Assembly: GCA_964019425.1 (NCBI GenBank) | Contig: OZ025837.1 | Location: 699,207 to 763,206 of the forward strand | Length of the DNA: 64,000 nucleotides | Direction of reading: 5' to 3' | From: Flectonema sp. DT1601 | Taxonomy: Eukaryota; Euglenozoa; Diplonemea; Diplonemida; Diplonemidae | Program-made: the position numbers and the translations under genes | In this document: piece by piece, positions 1-10,246 of the stretch | Layout of the letters: each line of letters starts with the position of its first letter | Numbering within the stretch: the stretch's first letter is position 1 | The notes under the pieces: model-generated | Told to the model about the DNA's origin: nothing | The model's database searches: none | What the model saw: only the letters and a program-made list of their open reading frames with translations

Positions 1-1
1 T

Positions 2-1342
2 AGTAAGAGTGGTGAAAGCATTCGTTCTCTTCGATTCGCAGAAGTGTCAAAAAGTTGTTTTGCAGAAGATGATACCCTTCTAACTTGTAGTTGTTGTGAT
101 GGATTAATGTTGTGTCCAACCACTTATCGATTTCCAGGAATCTTTAATAAGGAAATGATTGGCAGCATGACTCGTCCTTTCAGTGCCGCCCTCACAAACG
201 GATCGTTCAGATCTTTATCGTGGAATACGAAACCGATACCTGTTCAGTCTATTACTGTTTCTGGTATTGATTTTATTCATGAAAAGGTTCAAGACAAACA
301 ACAATGTGACTACTTCGAACCTAAACCAACTCTCATAATTCGCAACGGATGGGCACAACGAATAACCAGCACTGAAAATTTCGCGCACTGGCTAGGAGAG
401 TTGTGGGGTGTCATCATTCACGCTTTACAAATTCATAATATCGAAAGAATAGTACCGTTGATACCCCATTGCAGTTCCTTGAAGATAGAACGCGGTAAGT
501 CTTATACTTTTGACTACGGCTGGAAGTATACCTGCATACCCACGCCGCTTAGATACTATTCTGATCCGAGACCTCATTATGGAAGTAGTGAAATGAGAGG
601 TGATTGGTGGTTTCAATTTGCGATTGAAAGAGGAATTCCTTTCTTGGACGACGTGATTTCCCAACCTACTAATAATTTCGATGCGGAAGGGAAGACGGTT
701 TGTTTTGAAAAATTGATAATGGCGTGTCCTCCTCCGAGACTCTCTCCAATTTCAAAATACACCAACACGATCTCTCCGTTGGTACGTTATTGGATGAATA
801 GAAATTGGAATTTTGATTTTAGCAGACCGAGTAAGGGAATACTAAAAAGATTAGCAATCGTAAACAGAAGACCTGGTGGGACTCGATACCTCGCTAATGC
901 GAACGAGTTGATGAGAGCTGCTTATATTCACGGAGGTTGGGAACCGACTGAGTTTGAATATTGGAACGGACAAAAAACCTTCTTAGAATACGCAACTCTA
1001 CTCCAGAACACTGCTGTCTTAGTTGGAATCTTCGGAGGTGATCTGTCCTTACAGTTGTTTATGAGGTCACGATCTGTTGTGGTCGAGGTGTCTCTGTGGC
1101 ATTCATCTCAGAATGATCCTTTTTATGTATTTCAGTCGATTGGTTCTGGTATTCATGCAGTCAGGTGGTTTGTTAAATTATCGGCAATCAAGGAACTCAG
1201 TCACATCAAGTCAAATAGTGAATGGCTAATCGGAAACACTCAAACAAGCAATCCTTGGATAAGAAAAGTATTAAACATGACTCTTCCATTGTCTGGGTTC
1301 TTATCAACCCTCGATATCGCTGAAAAATTACTTGCTCTGTAG
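2..1342 (+). CDS. GT61-like (DUF563) glycosyltransferase, 3' part
   Basis: The frame is open from the left edge to a TAG at 1342, so the gene starts outside the window or in an earlier exon (an AG at 40-41 could be an acceptor). About 447 residues are visible. The middle carries the GT61 pattern: a conserved segment FAHWLGELWGVI near residue 120, then in the C-terminal half AIVNRRPGGTRYLAN, an f-x-E segment, and a VLVGIFGGDLSLQLF block followed by VVVEVSLW. The last corresponds to the 'vgxHGAgLxnxxF...vvEv' signature of the family. The usual HGAGL reads FGGDL here, so activity is uncertain. Family members transfer xylose, arabinose or GlcNAc to glycans in the secretory pathway. The family call is from pattern recognition; substrate unknown. 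Confidence 0.55.
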   Translation, partial: SKSGESIRSLRFAEVSKSCFAEDDTLLTCSCCDGLMLCPTTYRFPGIFNKEMIGSMTRPFSAALTNGSFRSLSWNTKPIPVQSITVSGIDFIHEKVQDKQQCDYFEPKPTLIIRNGWAQRITSTENFAHWLGELWGVIIHALQIHNIERIVPLIPHCSSLKIERGKSYTFDYGWKYTCIPTPLRYYSDPRPHYGSSEMRGDWWFQFAIERGIPFLDDVISQPTNNFDAEGKTVCFEKLIMACPPPRLSPISKYTNTISPLVRYWMNRNWNFDFSRPSKGILKRLAIVNRRPGGTRYLANANELMRAAYIHGGWEPTEFEYWNGQKTFLEYATLLQNTAVLVGIFGGDLSLQLFMRSRSVVVEVSLWHSSQNDPFYVFQSIGSGIHAVRWFVKLSAIKELSHIKSNSEWLIGNTQTSNPWIRKVLNMTLPLSGFLSTLDIAEKLLAL

Positions 1343-1589
1343 ACTTCTTTTTTTTAATTCTGTTTAATTACACTTTTTTTTTTGCTTGTGTTTTAGTTTA
1401 TGTTACACCTGGCAAGGTGACACTTCTGATACTACTATTTACCCATTTTGTTGGTCTTAATCTTTTGCTTAGCCTTGATAAAAACTGTTATTCTTTTTTT
1501 TTTTAAATATTATTTTTATTAAATTCAGGTAACAAGGAAGAAAAAAAAAAAAAAAAGGGAGAGGGGGGGAATGAATTGAAGTAAAGAAG

Positions 1590-2258
1590 ATGATGAATAT
1601 TTCATTCACCTCAGAGTATGAAACAATCGTTGTTGATGTGACTCCGACCAGTACAACTGATGATGTGATTGAAACAGTTTGTAATGAAATGGAATTATCA
1701 AAAGATGTGATAACGATTGAACCAAAGCTAGTGATTGAAGAGCTTCAAGATGGTGATACGTTCTGTGTCATTCTATCACAGCGTGTCATATCAAGAAATC
1801 AACTTATACAAATGAAGTTAAACCCTGATGACTATAATTCATTGTTTAATTCAACTGAGGATGGTGTAGTCGAGTTATTCATCGATTGTGGGATGCCTCC
1901 AGACACCAAAATAGGAAATTCATTAAACTTGTTATTCGTGTCATCCTCAAAAGGAAATTTATCAGATTGTAAATTGTTGTTGAAAAAGTATTCTGCTGAT
2001 CCGAATTTGTTCATACGCGACTCTCCGTTAATTGCTTCTGTTCAGGGAGGCTTTCTTAGTATCGCTGCTGTACTGTTGGAGGCGGGTGCTCATCCTAACT
2101 ATCGAGACAGTTATGGAAGAACTGCACTCATGTATTCGACTAGCTCTGATATGGTTCGACTTCTGTTGGAATGCGGTGCTGATATAGAAGTGAGGGATCT
2201 TTTACAAAAACCAGCTTCTGAACACTTGCGACAAGCGGGTTTGCTTCCCGTTTTATGA
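1590..2258 (+). CDS. Ankyrin-repeat protein with ubiquitin-like-length N-terminus
   Basis: A 222-residue protein starting at ATG 1590. It follows a T-rich tract and an AG near 1528, and a poly-A/G-rich leader. Residues 1-65 form a beta-rich segment of ubiquitin-like size, but no diagnostic motif is present. Residues about 110-215 hold roughly three ankyrin repeats; the clearest reads GRTALMYST followed by VRLLLECGADIEVRD, and a preceding one contains LLEAGAHPNYRDSYG. Ankyrin repeats mediate protein binding; the partner is unknown. Single exon. Its stop lies 80 bp before the next ATG, so the intergenic distance is very short. Confidence 0.75.
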   Translation: MMNISFTSEYETIVVDVTPTSTTDDVIETVCNEMELSKDVITIEPKLVIEELQDGDTFCVILSQRVISRNQLIQMKLNPDDYNSLFNSTEDGVVELFIDCGMPPDTKIGNSLNLLFVSSSKGNLSDCKLLLKKYSADPNLFIRDSPLIASVQGGFLSIAAVLLEAGAHPNYRDSYGRTALMYSTSSDMVRLLLECGADIEVRDLLQKPASEHLRQAGLLPVL

Positions 2259-2338
2259 TTTGAGATGACGTTTGATTTTCTGTAAAGTGTTTTCTTATTT
2301 TTTTTTTTTTTCCCTCCGTCAGGTCTCTTCCTCTAAAA

Positions 2339-3299
2339 ATGAACTCTTTGTTGTTGTTGTCATCGGCATTTGCCACTCAAGAGATGATGAAGACACCTCA
2401 CGGTATGAGAATGGCTAAGTGTGTTCATACTGTACCGAATGGAGCTGTTGTTGAAGAACAACCTAACGGAACAACACTCGTATCCCACTCAGAAGGTGAA
2501 TACATTATTCCTGTTGATAAAGATTGCATTAATGAAGCTGGTGATCTGTTCTCAAAGAGAAATGTGAAATCCGGAAAGCTGCAGACGTGGGAAGACTACG
2601 CGTCTTTCACAAGCCAAGAACCAATGTACAACTTTACTTCAACTTATGTAATCCCTAATGAGAACCCAAATCCTGGAGGACAGTTGTTGTATTACTTTAT
2701 TGGTTTTGAGAACAAAGATGAGAAATCTGATGTTACAATTGTTCAACCAGTCGTCAACTACGACATGACTGGTCAGTACCCCAAAGGATGGAGTATGGAG
2801 CCATGGAACTGCTGTCCTTCAGGTCAGTCTTTCAAAGGTGAAAACAAGCCATCTTCACCTGGTGAAGAACTCCTCACTTGGATGTACACTACTCGAGGTG
2901 AACGTTCAGAAGTAACAATCGGACTGAGCGCCAAGAATGGTTCGGATTCTACGGCCTTCACAGTGAAGACTAACAACAGAGTTTGGGATTGGTATGTAAT
3001 TGATTCGTATTCTCCCTGAGAAGTTGTCTAATTTTGTTCTTTTGTTTTTGGTTTGTTTTTTCATCTTAGAAAACAGCAACAGCAACACCAACAGGGCTTC
3101 TGCTACCCTTGAGGATTACAGTTCTACCTGTGGGGAGAAGAATAAGAAAGCCTTTGAGTTCAATGACATGGTGATCACTGACAAGACTGGAAAGGTGATC
3201 GGCATGCCGTGGGTGACCATAAACCAAACTACCTGCGGAGGTCGTGCAGTCGTCAACAGCGAGACCAGTGTTTCTATTTACGGTACTGACCGTCAGTGA
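2339..3299 (+). CDS. Secreted/exported protein of unknown function, two exons
   Basis: The start at ATG 2339 lies 18 bp after a polypyrimidine-CAG (T-rich tract 2297-2322). The N-terminus MNSLLLLSSAFAT is a short signal peptide. Exon 1 runs to 2991, where GTATGT opens an intron. The acceptor is most likely CAG at 3092-3094 (the alternative at 3072-3074 keeps the same frame), and exon 2 ends at TGA 3299. The protein of about 285 residues contains YYFIGFENKDE, then VTIVQPVVNYD and a WNCCPSGQSF stretch. This resembles a poorly characterised secreted eukaryotic family with an LQPVLxY core (from memory, not searched). No catalytic motif is evident. Confidence 0.7.
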
Positions 3300-3693
3300 T
3301 GTTAATACACGTTTTATTTTGTTTTGTTTTATTTAATTTAATTTTGTTTTATTTTATTTCTTTGATTCTCTGGTTAAATCCAAAAAAAACTCAATTCCTC
3401 TGAGATTCGCTCGAGTTTTCTCAGGTAGAAAAATTATTGTGTTCTGAGCTTCGTGTGTGCTCTCCATGTTCTTAATTAACGTCTGCCTTACTGTGTTCCC
3501 ACTGTGCGTGTCGTTAATATCCAAACAGATGACTAATGCCATCCTCTGGTGTTATTGCCTTAGGAAAAACATAAAATTTAGTTGTTAAAAATTAAGCCGG
3601 TCTCTTTTTCCCCTTCACCTCTCTTTTTTTTTTTTTTCAGATCTCATCATATTACATAAAGAAAAGCAAGCAATGTAATTAAAAAAAAAAAGA
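3300..3693 (+). other. Intergenic, T-rich with splice-acceptor-like tract
   Basis: No convincing ORF. It begins with TTTTATTTTG-type low-complexity sequence and ends with a run of T at 3624-3638 followed by CAG at 3639-3641, about 53 bp before the next ATG. This matches the polypyrimidine-AG arrangement seen before most genes of the window. Confidence 0.5.
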
Positions 3694-4779
3694 ATGTTGA
3701 GAATAGTAGACAGTGAAACAAAGGCAGAGCTTCAAAAAAGCTATTTGGGTTCCGGAGGAGAGTTGAAAAAAGCAAGTTATTCCTCACTGAAACGTAAATG
3801 GTTAGAACTTGCATCCAACGACAGATACATAAAAGGCAACGGAACCTGTTCGTATGTGATAAAGATGTTAGCGACTCTCGGAGCATTTGAACAAGCATGG
3901 AAAGTACCCCAGCAGTTAAACAGAAAACTCGATATTAACACATCTGGTGCTCTACTGAGAGCCTATTGTGATAAAGGTTCCATCAACGGACTGGTTAGAG
4001 TGAGAATAGAGATGGCAAAGTACAACATACCTCTTCCTGAATATGGTGACAGATACATATCACAGTGTCTACGAGGTTCTGGAGCACCGTTGAGTTCGTT
4101 TCTTTCTATTTTGCAAACTTTGAGAAAGAATAGTTCAGTTGCTCGTACTGAAGTATTAAAATACGCATTATCGTCATGTACCAATTCAACTGATTTGAGT
4201 ATGGTTCTCACACTTTGTGAAGAACAACAAATTCCAATCGACGAATTGAGAACTGATGTCCTACGAGCCTGTTCGATATTTGGGGGTCTCAGCATTGCGA
4301 AAAAATGGTCAGCTGATAACCTAGTCCACCGTGAATGGCTTTTAGCGTCTTATATATCCGCGGGAAGCTTTTCTGAACCTCTTCGATATTACAACGCTGC
4401 TGATGAGAAGACTAAGGCTCACCTAACAATGTTATACCTCAGGACCTGTAGACATTCTGTTAGAAGAAAGGATGATCCGATTACTCTCTTTGCGGAGAAA
4501 ATTTTTAATATCGGGAAAGACATTCCATCAGATAGAACTCTGAATAGTTGGATCTTCCTGATGAACATTTACTGCAAGACGCGATCCATTGACGCCGCTG
4601 AGGACCTCTTTATCCAACATCTTGACAGAAACTCACAACCACAGATATCAATTCTGCAGGGATTTCAAAGAGCATGCAGACTATCAATTGAGGGAACGAC
4701 GGGGGTATTTGGTACTCTGATCGCAGGAGAAGAAGAGAAGAAGGTTTGGAGAGAAAGAGTTTTCCCTCCAACCATTTAA
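3694..4779 (+). CDS. PPR/TPR-like helical-repeat protein
   Basis: 361 residues, single exon, first ATG after a poly-T/CAG acceptor and an A-rich leader. The sequence is a chain of degenerate helical hairpins about 35 residues long. Examples are the segment beginning SGALLRAYCDKGSINGLVRV (residues 80-110) and LNSWIFLMNIYCKTRSIDAAEDLF (residues 285-310), which read like pentatricopeptide repeats. PPR proteins bind RNA and act mostly in mitochondria or plastids on processing, editing or translation. No clear targeting peptide is visible. The next gene's ATG is only 65 bp beyond this stop. A TPR-like scaffold is the alternative. Confidence 0.6.
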   Translation: MLRIVDSETKAELQKSYLGSGGELKKASYSSLKRKWLELASNDRYIKGNGTCSYVIKMLATLGAFEQAWKVPQQLNRKLDINTSGALLRAYCDKGSINGLVRVRIEMAKYNIPLPEYGDRYISQCLRGSGAPLSSFLSILQTLRKNSSVARTEVLKYALSSCTNSTDLSMVLTLCEEQQIPIDELRTDVLRACSIFGGLSIAKKWSADNLVHREWLLASYISAGSFSEPLRYYNAADEKTKAHLTMLYLRTCRHSVRRKDDPITLFAEKIFNIGKDIPSDRTLNSWIFLMNIYCKTRSIDAAEDLFIQHLDRNSQPQISILQGFQRACRLSIEGTTGVFGTLIAGEEEKKVWRERVFPPTI

Positions 4780-4844
4780 CCGTTGTACGTTATTTGAGTC
4801 TTAACAAGCATAATTTTAATTTTCATCACACAGCAGCCTCTCTA

Positions 4845-5765
4845 ATGTCTGATAACTTACAAATGCGCGCAGAGGCGTATGCCTTTCGTCAGTTGGTTGC
4901 TCACTTTCAAGAGCGACCAGAAGTTCAAAATATCGACGTGATGAACCTTTCTGGGTTTTGTAGAAACTGTTTGAGTAAGTGGCTACACGTAGGTGCTGTA
5001 AAAGAAGGATTAGACATGAATTATGATGAGAGTTGTGAAAAAGTTTATGGAATGCCTTATGGAGACTATAAGAAGAAACATCAAACGCCGGCAACAGCTG
5101 AGCAGATGGAACTTTTTAAGAAGAGCCATGGGCTGCATGCAAAACATGAAAAAGTTGAAGCATCAGCGGCAGTCGTGAGACCATCATCAGCATGTTGTGA
5201 TCCTGTGACTGACGTACAACCTGTTTGTGACTTATCGGTACCAGCACACACTACTCCAATCACACTCGGGATACTTACAGTGAGTGATAGAGCGAGTCAT
5301 GGTATTTATGAAGACGAAAGCGGTCCGGAAATTTCAAAATCTGTTGACGTTTACACATCCGCTACAAAAGGTTTTACTGTTCAGAATTCCCATTCAGAAT
5401 GCGTTTCTGATGACTTGCCTTTAATAAAAGAAGCTTTGAGTAAACTTGTATCTGTTGGAAGTAACTTAATATTCACAACAGGAGGTACGGGACTCAGTGC
5501 TCGTGATTGCACACCGGAAGCTACGAAGGAATTCTGTACTAAAATGGTACCTGGGCTTACTGAACTTGTTAGAAAGGAAACTTCACGTTCTGTTCCATTG
5601 TCGATGCTTTCGAGAGCCACTGCTGGTATTCACGGTGAGACTCTTATTGTTAATCTCCCTGGTCGTCCTAAGGCTGTAAAAGAGTGTCTCAACGTGTTGT
5701 TACCAATACTACCACATGCTCTTACTGAACTTTCTAAAAAGGATATCAGTCCTCAAAAGGTGTAA
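4845..5765 (+). CDS. DUF1244-MogA/Cnx1G-type fusion (molybdopterin adenylyltransferase domain)
   Basis: I chose ATG 4845 because the frame upstream has only non-ATG codons and a CACAG/CAG acceptor sits at 4828-4834. Residues about 4-75 match the small DUF1244 family: RAEAYAFRQLVAHFQER, FCRNCLSKWL, and YGMPYGDYKKKHQ. A 60-residue linker follows. Residues about 140-300 are a MogA/Cnx1-G domain: ILTVSDRASHGIYEDESGPE, FTTGGTGLSARDCTPEAT, SRATAGIHGETLIVNLPGRP. MogA-type domains adenylylate molybdopterin before metal insertion in molybdenum cofactor synthesis. The GGTGLSxRDxTPE substrate loop is intact, so the domain should be active. What the DUF1244 partner contributes is unknown. Single exon, 306 residues. 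Confidence 0.9.
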   Translation: MSDNLQMRAEAYAFRQLVAHFQERPEVQNIDVMNLSGFCRNCLSKWLHVGAVKEGLDMNYDESCEKVYGMPYGDYKKKHQTPATAEQMELFKKSHGLHAKHEKVEASAAVVRPSSACCDPVTDVQPVCDLSVPAHTTPITLGILTVSDRASHGIYEDESGPEISKSVDVYTSATKGFTVQNSHSECVSDDLPLIKEALSKLVSVGSNLIFTTGGTGLSARDCTPEATKEFCTKMVPGLTELVRKETSRSVPLSMLSRATAGIHGETLIVNLPGRPKAVKECLNVLLPILPHALTELSKKDISPQKV

Positions 5766-6079
5766 ACCGAATAGGGACGGTATCCACTAAATCAGTTCAT
5801 CTAACAAAGGAGTGGTAGTTGTGTGTGTTGTGTGTCCTGTGAGGAAACAATTGAAAAAAAAAAAACAACTTAGCACTAGCTTGAACAGCCTCAAATAAGG
5901 AACGGCCTTTGAGAAGACAACGATTTTCTGATTTCATAAAAGAAACGGCTTCCATCCCAGGCGTTTGATTTTTTTTTAATTTTTTTTTTTTTATTATTAC
6001 AATACCGTTTGATGAGGGAAATTCGAAACCTTTTTTTTTTTTTTTTATAATTTAAATCAAATTTTCAGAACAACAAAAT
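5766..6079 (+). other. Intergenic, poly-T acceptor region
   Basis: No ORF of note. It holds several homopolymer runs (A at 5853-5864, T at 5982-5992 and 6031-6046) and ends with ATTTTCAG at 6061-6068, 11 bp before the next ATG: a splice-acceptor-like leader. Confidence 0.5.
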
Positions 6080-8836
6080 ATGATTATAAAAATATTGTTC
6101 AGCACTCTTCTGGTCGGTGTCTCTGCTGATGTCACTGCTAAGTACTACGGGAAGGAATGCGTTGCCGCCAAAGATGAGAAGTTTTCTTGTCCTGAGGTGG
6201 TATTACAACCGAACAACGATACATTTACTGCTCTAATCTACGATACGACCTGTCTAAAATGTGAGAACGATTGCCGAGTTGGTTTTACGGGACAGCGAAA
6301 CATAGTTGGAAATTGTCCGCTTAAGAAGGGTGTTTGGAAACGTAATACGAAGTTGCCACCAAACTGCGACAGTCAACCAGATTTTGAGGAAACATTCATC
6401 GCAAGCAATGTGTGTATCCAAGAATACAATTTAGTTGCTCCTTCTGACCCCCCGTTGTATATGGTTGTTCCGGTCTACAGTCTTTCTGGTGAAGACATCG
6501 ATCGATTAAATGGATACGACTGTCCAGCTCTACCTACTGCTAGCCTTCGTGATGTTATCACTTGTACAGCTTATGCATATGGAGTGACGTCGTTAACAAC
6601 ATTTGATTCTGTCTCGAGGGTATCATTTCGTCATGATGAAGGTGGATTCGCATTCAACGACTCGTTCATCATCATTGACGACGAATCCATTAAGATTCGA
6701 TTCAGCTTTAGAATTGGTGACTACCCAGCACCACTAACAGTAGGATATTCCTTTATAAATTTTGATGGTGTTGAGTCACCTGTTACCATCGATAAACTTA
6801 ACACGATTATAACTAAATTACCTGTCCTGAGTGCGACCACGAGTAGTGTTGGTAGCTGTGAGATACTATCAACTGATGGGTATCACAATTGTTCAGTTGT
6901 AATGAAGGATGACCTTGGTCCTGTTGACGGTCCTCTTTCATCATTCAGCGTCTCAATAACGGATTACGATATTGAGACTGGTTGTGTAATTACAGCGACC
7001 AAAATGATAAAATCAGAGCCTGGGAAGATTATGTTTTCAGTCATCAGATCTGGTGTTGGATGTGTTGGAGAACAAAACGCTATCGTCAACATTAAAGTAA
7101 ATAATAAACAGATTTCTTCAATCGACGGAATCAAAGAAGGACTTGTGATTTCAGACAACACAACTGCGCCACCAACACCGGCGCCGACTGCTGCTCCTGT
7201 TCTAGCTGGTCACACGGATGCTTTCTATCAAGAGGGTAATCACAAATGGGGATGTCAAAGTACTCATAAACTTTTAAATAAAAGTTGTAATCCGATAGTA
7301 AGACACTCATCCTCTAGTAGTATTCTTATTGAACTTTTTAAAGATCTGTGTCCTCCTGACTTGTCTTGTCAGATTAATTGTCCTGGAGGTAATACAACCA
7401 TGACTGTATTGGAGGGACCTTGTAAGTCAGTTTCAGAATTTCCATGGGGGAAGGCAAGCAGAGGAAAACCGTGTGATAGTGGAACACCAAAGCAAGCTGA
7501 CTTTGTAACCGGAGGTATAAGAACAGCTGGTTGTATTACTCAATGGAGACTAGTTGATAGTTTTGGTGGTCTGATTATGTTTGATGACTTCGATATCTCT
7601 GCATCAGAGACTGTCAAACTATCAAACATTCAGTGTCCTGATATCGATTCTGCTTTTCTCAGACAAAAAGTTAAATGTTCTGCCTACGCCTGGGGGGATT
7701 CTCAACTAACTTCATTCAATTCAAGTCAGTTTAGATTTATTTCTTTAGAACCTTCTATTGGTGGTACTGCCATGAACGGTCTACCTGTTAGTGTTTCTGG
7801 ACAATTTATAAAATATGAATTCGACTACGTGTTGGGTGCGATACCAACTGACACAACTGAATTTAACTACCAAGTCCACTATGAAAGACACAGTAAGAAA
7901 TCAACATACCCTGTGAGAAACGTTGTCTTATCAACTGCTAACCACAGATTACCTAAATTACAACCAGGTGTTGAGAGCACTATTAGGTGTGAATCTGTGA
8001 ACAGTACTGATGTTAATTTCTTGCATACTTGTACAGTTGTAACCTTAGACAATGAAGGGCCAGTCGATATCGAGAGTTTGACTGATTTTGACGTCGATGT
8101 TGAGGTTCGTGCACACACTAAGTGTGAAGCTTTTGTTTCGAATTACTTTAATGTGTCTCCAGGTAGGTTGAGATTTAACATTTCCCGTATGGGTAACGAC
8201 ACCTGTCGTGGAACAGTCACGACTGTTGTGAATATGACAACTGGTGGGGAGACTATAACTTCATTCCTTCCTAATGGTGATAAAGTAAAACAACCCTTAG
8301 TCATTAGTGATAATGGTCCTCCAATTAGACCCACTCCTGCTCCTCCTACTTCTATTCCTCCAACTGATTCCCCCCCAACACCAGCACCTCCGACTAGTAT
8401 TCCTTTGACTAGAGCACCGTATACTCATGCTCCTGCTACTGGATCACCCGATGATTCTAAATCTAAGAAGGCTGAGTTGGTTTATGGGACGCTAGCGATC
8501 ATCACGGGGATTTTATTAATCGTGGCGTTGACTTATCTTTTGGTTAGGAATCGACAGAAGCAGATTGCGGGAACGTTTTCAATTATTGGAAATGCGGATT
8601 CCGGAGGTGACTTCGGATGGCAGGGACATGTTCCAATCTATGAAGATGAAGGTCCTTCAACTCAACTACAGGACCTGAGTCCAGCACGTGAAGAGTACGT
8701 GAGTCCTGAAACACTTCTCGATGATGATAATGATGCTGATGATGGACCGCTAATCTTAAATGAAGCAACGAGTCAAAACATTCAACACGGAAACGGAGGT
8801 GGTGATGATCCAGACGACTACACCGTTGCGATGTAG
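6080..8836 (+). CDS. Type I membrane protein with two tandem Cys-rich ectodomain repeats
   Basis: 918 residues, single exon. A signal peptide (residues 1-17, IIKILFSTLLVGVSA) is followed by two homologous ectodomain units of about 350 residues (roughly 20-355 and 378-745). They align at CPALPTASLRDVITCTAYAYG versus CPDIDSAFLRQKVKCSAYAWG and at FSVSITDYDIE versus DFDVDVEVRAH. They are joined by TPAPTAAP-type linkers, the second one long and Pro/Thr-rich (residues 755-790). A single transmembrane helix lies at about 798-822 (TLAIITGILLIVALTYLLV), followed by a roughly 95-residue acidic cytoplasmic tail. It is probably a surface receptor or adhesin. I do not recognise the repeat family. Confidence 0.75.
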   Translation: MIIKILFSTLLVGVSADVTAKYYGKECVAAKDEKFSCPEVVLQPNNDTFTALIYDTTCLKCENDCRVGFTGQRNIVGNCPLKKGVWKRNTKLPPNCDSQPDFEETFIASNVCIQEYNLVAPSDPPLYMVVPVYSLSGEDIDRLNGYDCPALPTASLRDVITCTAYAYGVTSLTTFDSVSRVSFRHDEGGFAFNDSFIIIDDESIKIRFSFRIGDYPAPLTVGYSFINFDGVESPVTIDKLNTIITKLPVLSATTSSVGSCEILSTDGYHNCSVVMKDDLGPVDGPLSSFSVSITDYDIETGCVITATKMIKSEPGKIMFSVIRSGVGCVGEQNAIVNIKVNNKQISSIDGIKEGLVISDNTTAPPTPAPTAAPVLAGHTDAFYQEGNHKWGCQSTHKLLNKSCNPIVRHSSSSSILIELFKDLCPPDLSCQINCPGGNTTMTVLEGPCKSVSEFPWGKASRGKPCDSGTPKQADFVTGGIRTAGCITQWRLVDSFGGLIMFDDFDISASETVKLSNIQCPDIDSAFLRQKVKCSAYAWGDSQLTSFNSSQFRFISLEPSIGGTAMNGLPVSVSGQFIKYEFDYVLGAIPTDTTEFNYQVHYERHSKKSTYPVRNVVLSTANHRLPKLQPGVESTIRCESVNSTDVNFLHTCTVVTLDNEGPVDIESLTDFDVDVEVRAHTKCEAFVSNYFNVSPGRLRFNISRMGNDTCRGTVTTVVNMTTGGETITSFLPNGDKVKQPLVISDNGPPIRPTPAPPTSIPPTDSPPTPAPPTSIPLTRAPYTHAPATGSPDDSKSKKAELVYGTLAIITGILLIVALTYLLVRNRQKQIAGTFSIIGNADSGGDFGWQGHVPIYEDEGPSTQLQDLSPAREEYVSPETLLDDDNDADDGPLILNEATSQNIQHGNGGGDDPDDYTVAM

Positions 8837-8976
8837 TCGTCTCTCTACTCAAGATGAAGTGTTTCAGCTGCTGCTCTGCAGAGAACTCTATTTTTGGGAA
8901 TCTGTTATGAAATAAGAGTAGAAAAAAGAGGTACGCACATTTCACACGCCTTCTCTGGCGATTTCTTCTTTTCGCT

Positions 8977-9017
<41 letters not shown>

Positions 9018-9495
9018 TTATTTTTAGTTCCTACCAACCTGCGTGATTGCTGTGTTTTGTTTGTTTGTTTGTTTCTTTTTTTTTTTTCTTCTTCTTTTCT
9101 TTCTTACTCAACAAGCAGTTGTTGAGTAGTTTATTAAGTAAGACTTGGGTTTATTGCAGTTAGTTTCTGCTGGTAATAAGAATATTCCAATTGTGATCAT
9201 TTGATTATTCAATCACCCTAACCGTATTAAACTCCTCAAAGTTATATTTTTGAGTACTTCGCATCGTCGTGACACTCCCCTTCCCATAGCCCATATAAGA
9301 TGCTCATTGTGAACCTACGGTGGCGCACCTCAAATTTGTTTAGGTTTTTACGTTTCTTGTAGCGCGCTTTTTTTTTTTTTTTTTTTTTTTAAAAGAATTT
9401 TATTCTTCCCACCCCCTCCCCAAAGGGTAAGTTTGATTTCGTATGCGAGTCTTTTGTCCATTTTAATCTTCCTCTTTATTGCGAGTGAAAGAAAC

Positions 9496-9526
<31 letters not shown>

Positions 9527-10246
9527 GAAATTTTTTGCTGTTGGTTACATAAACTTAATTCACGAGCCTCTGTTAGTGAATGAGGGTCCTCTTGCCGAAC
9601 TTTTTTTCAACGGTCCTTCATTGTGTCGGAGTTTTCTTGTTTATTTTTTTTTTTTTTTTTCTTTTGAACTTTTGATTAGCACTCTGCCCTTCTCACATCC
9701 CTCTTATTACCCACAACACGAAGAACGTCGGAAATTGTTTTAGTTTTTTTGTGACTCTTTCGATTGTGTGCTGTTAATGAGACACATGTGGGGAGGGGGA
9801 GGGTGGAAATCCACAAAAAAGAGAAAGAGACATTCGGGTACGCTATTTTATAATGACAATCTCTTTGTCACCTTAGCGACCCGTTTTGTCTTTTCGGTAT
9901 TTTTTTTTTTACTTCTCGTGTTCTGAGTTGACTTTGTACACCAGACAATCTCTGATTGGAGATTTTCTTTTTTATACTTTACGAGACTGTCAATGAAGAG
10001 AGGGAATGGAAAGGGGAAGGAAAAAAAAAAAAAAAAAAAAAGGGGGCTCTCTCCCATACCCGAACCCGTAGCGCGTCCTCTCCCCTTCCCACTTGATGTG
10101 GTTCAGTTTGTTTTAGCGAGTTGTGTTTGTTGTGTTCTGACTCGTAATTACTCTTCTCAACAGCTGGGAGTCTTGTGATGGAATTGAAATATTTTGTCTG
10201 ATCAGTTGTTATGTATTCATTCCTTTAGGTGGGGGTAACAAATAAA
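8837..10246 (+). other. 1.4-kb intergenic with long homopolymer tracts
   Basis: No supported gene. It is dominated by T runs (8982-9011, 9370-9390, 9645-9660) and an A run (9497-9523), with a second A run at 10020-10040. It ends with ATTCCTTTAG at 10218-10227, an acceptor-like AG 19 bp before the next ATG. Short ORFs here consist of homopolymer-encoded Phe/Lys and are not credible. Confidence 0.5.

Noticed and set aside
2-60. Kinesin-like C-terminal motor segment (SGESIRSLRFAE) at the left edge
   Set aside because: Only about 12 residues resemble the kinesin end; the rest of the ORF has GT61 features and no kinesin neck or coil.
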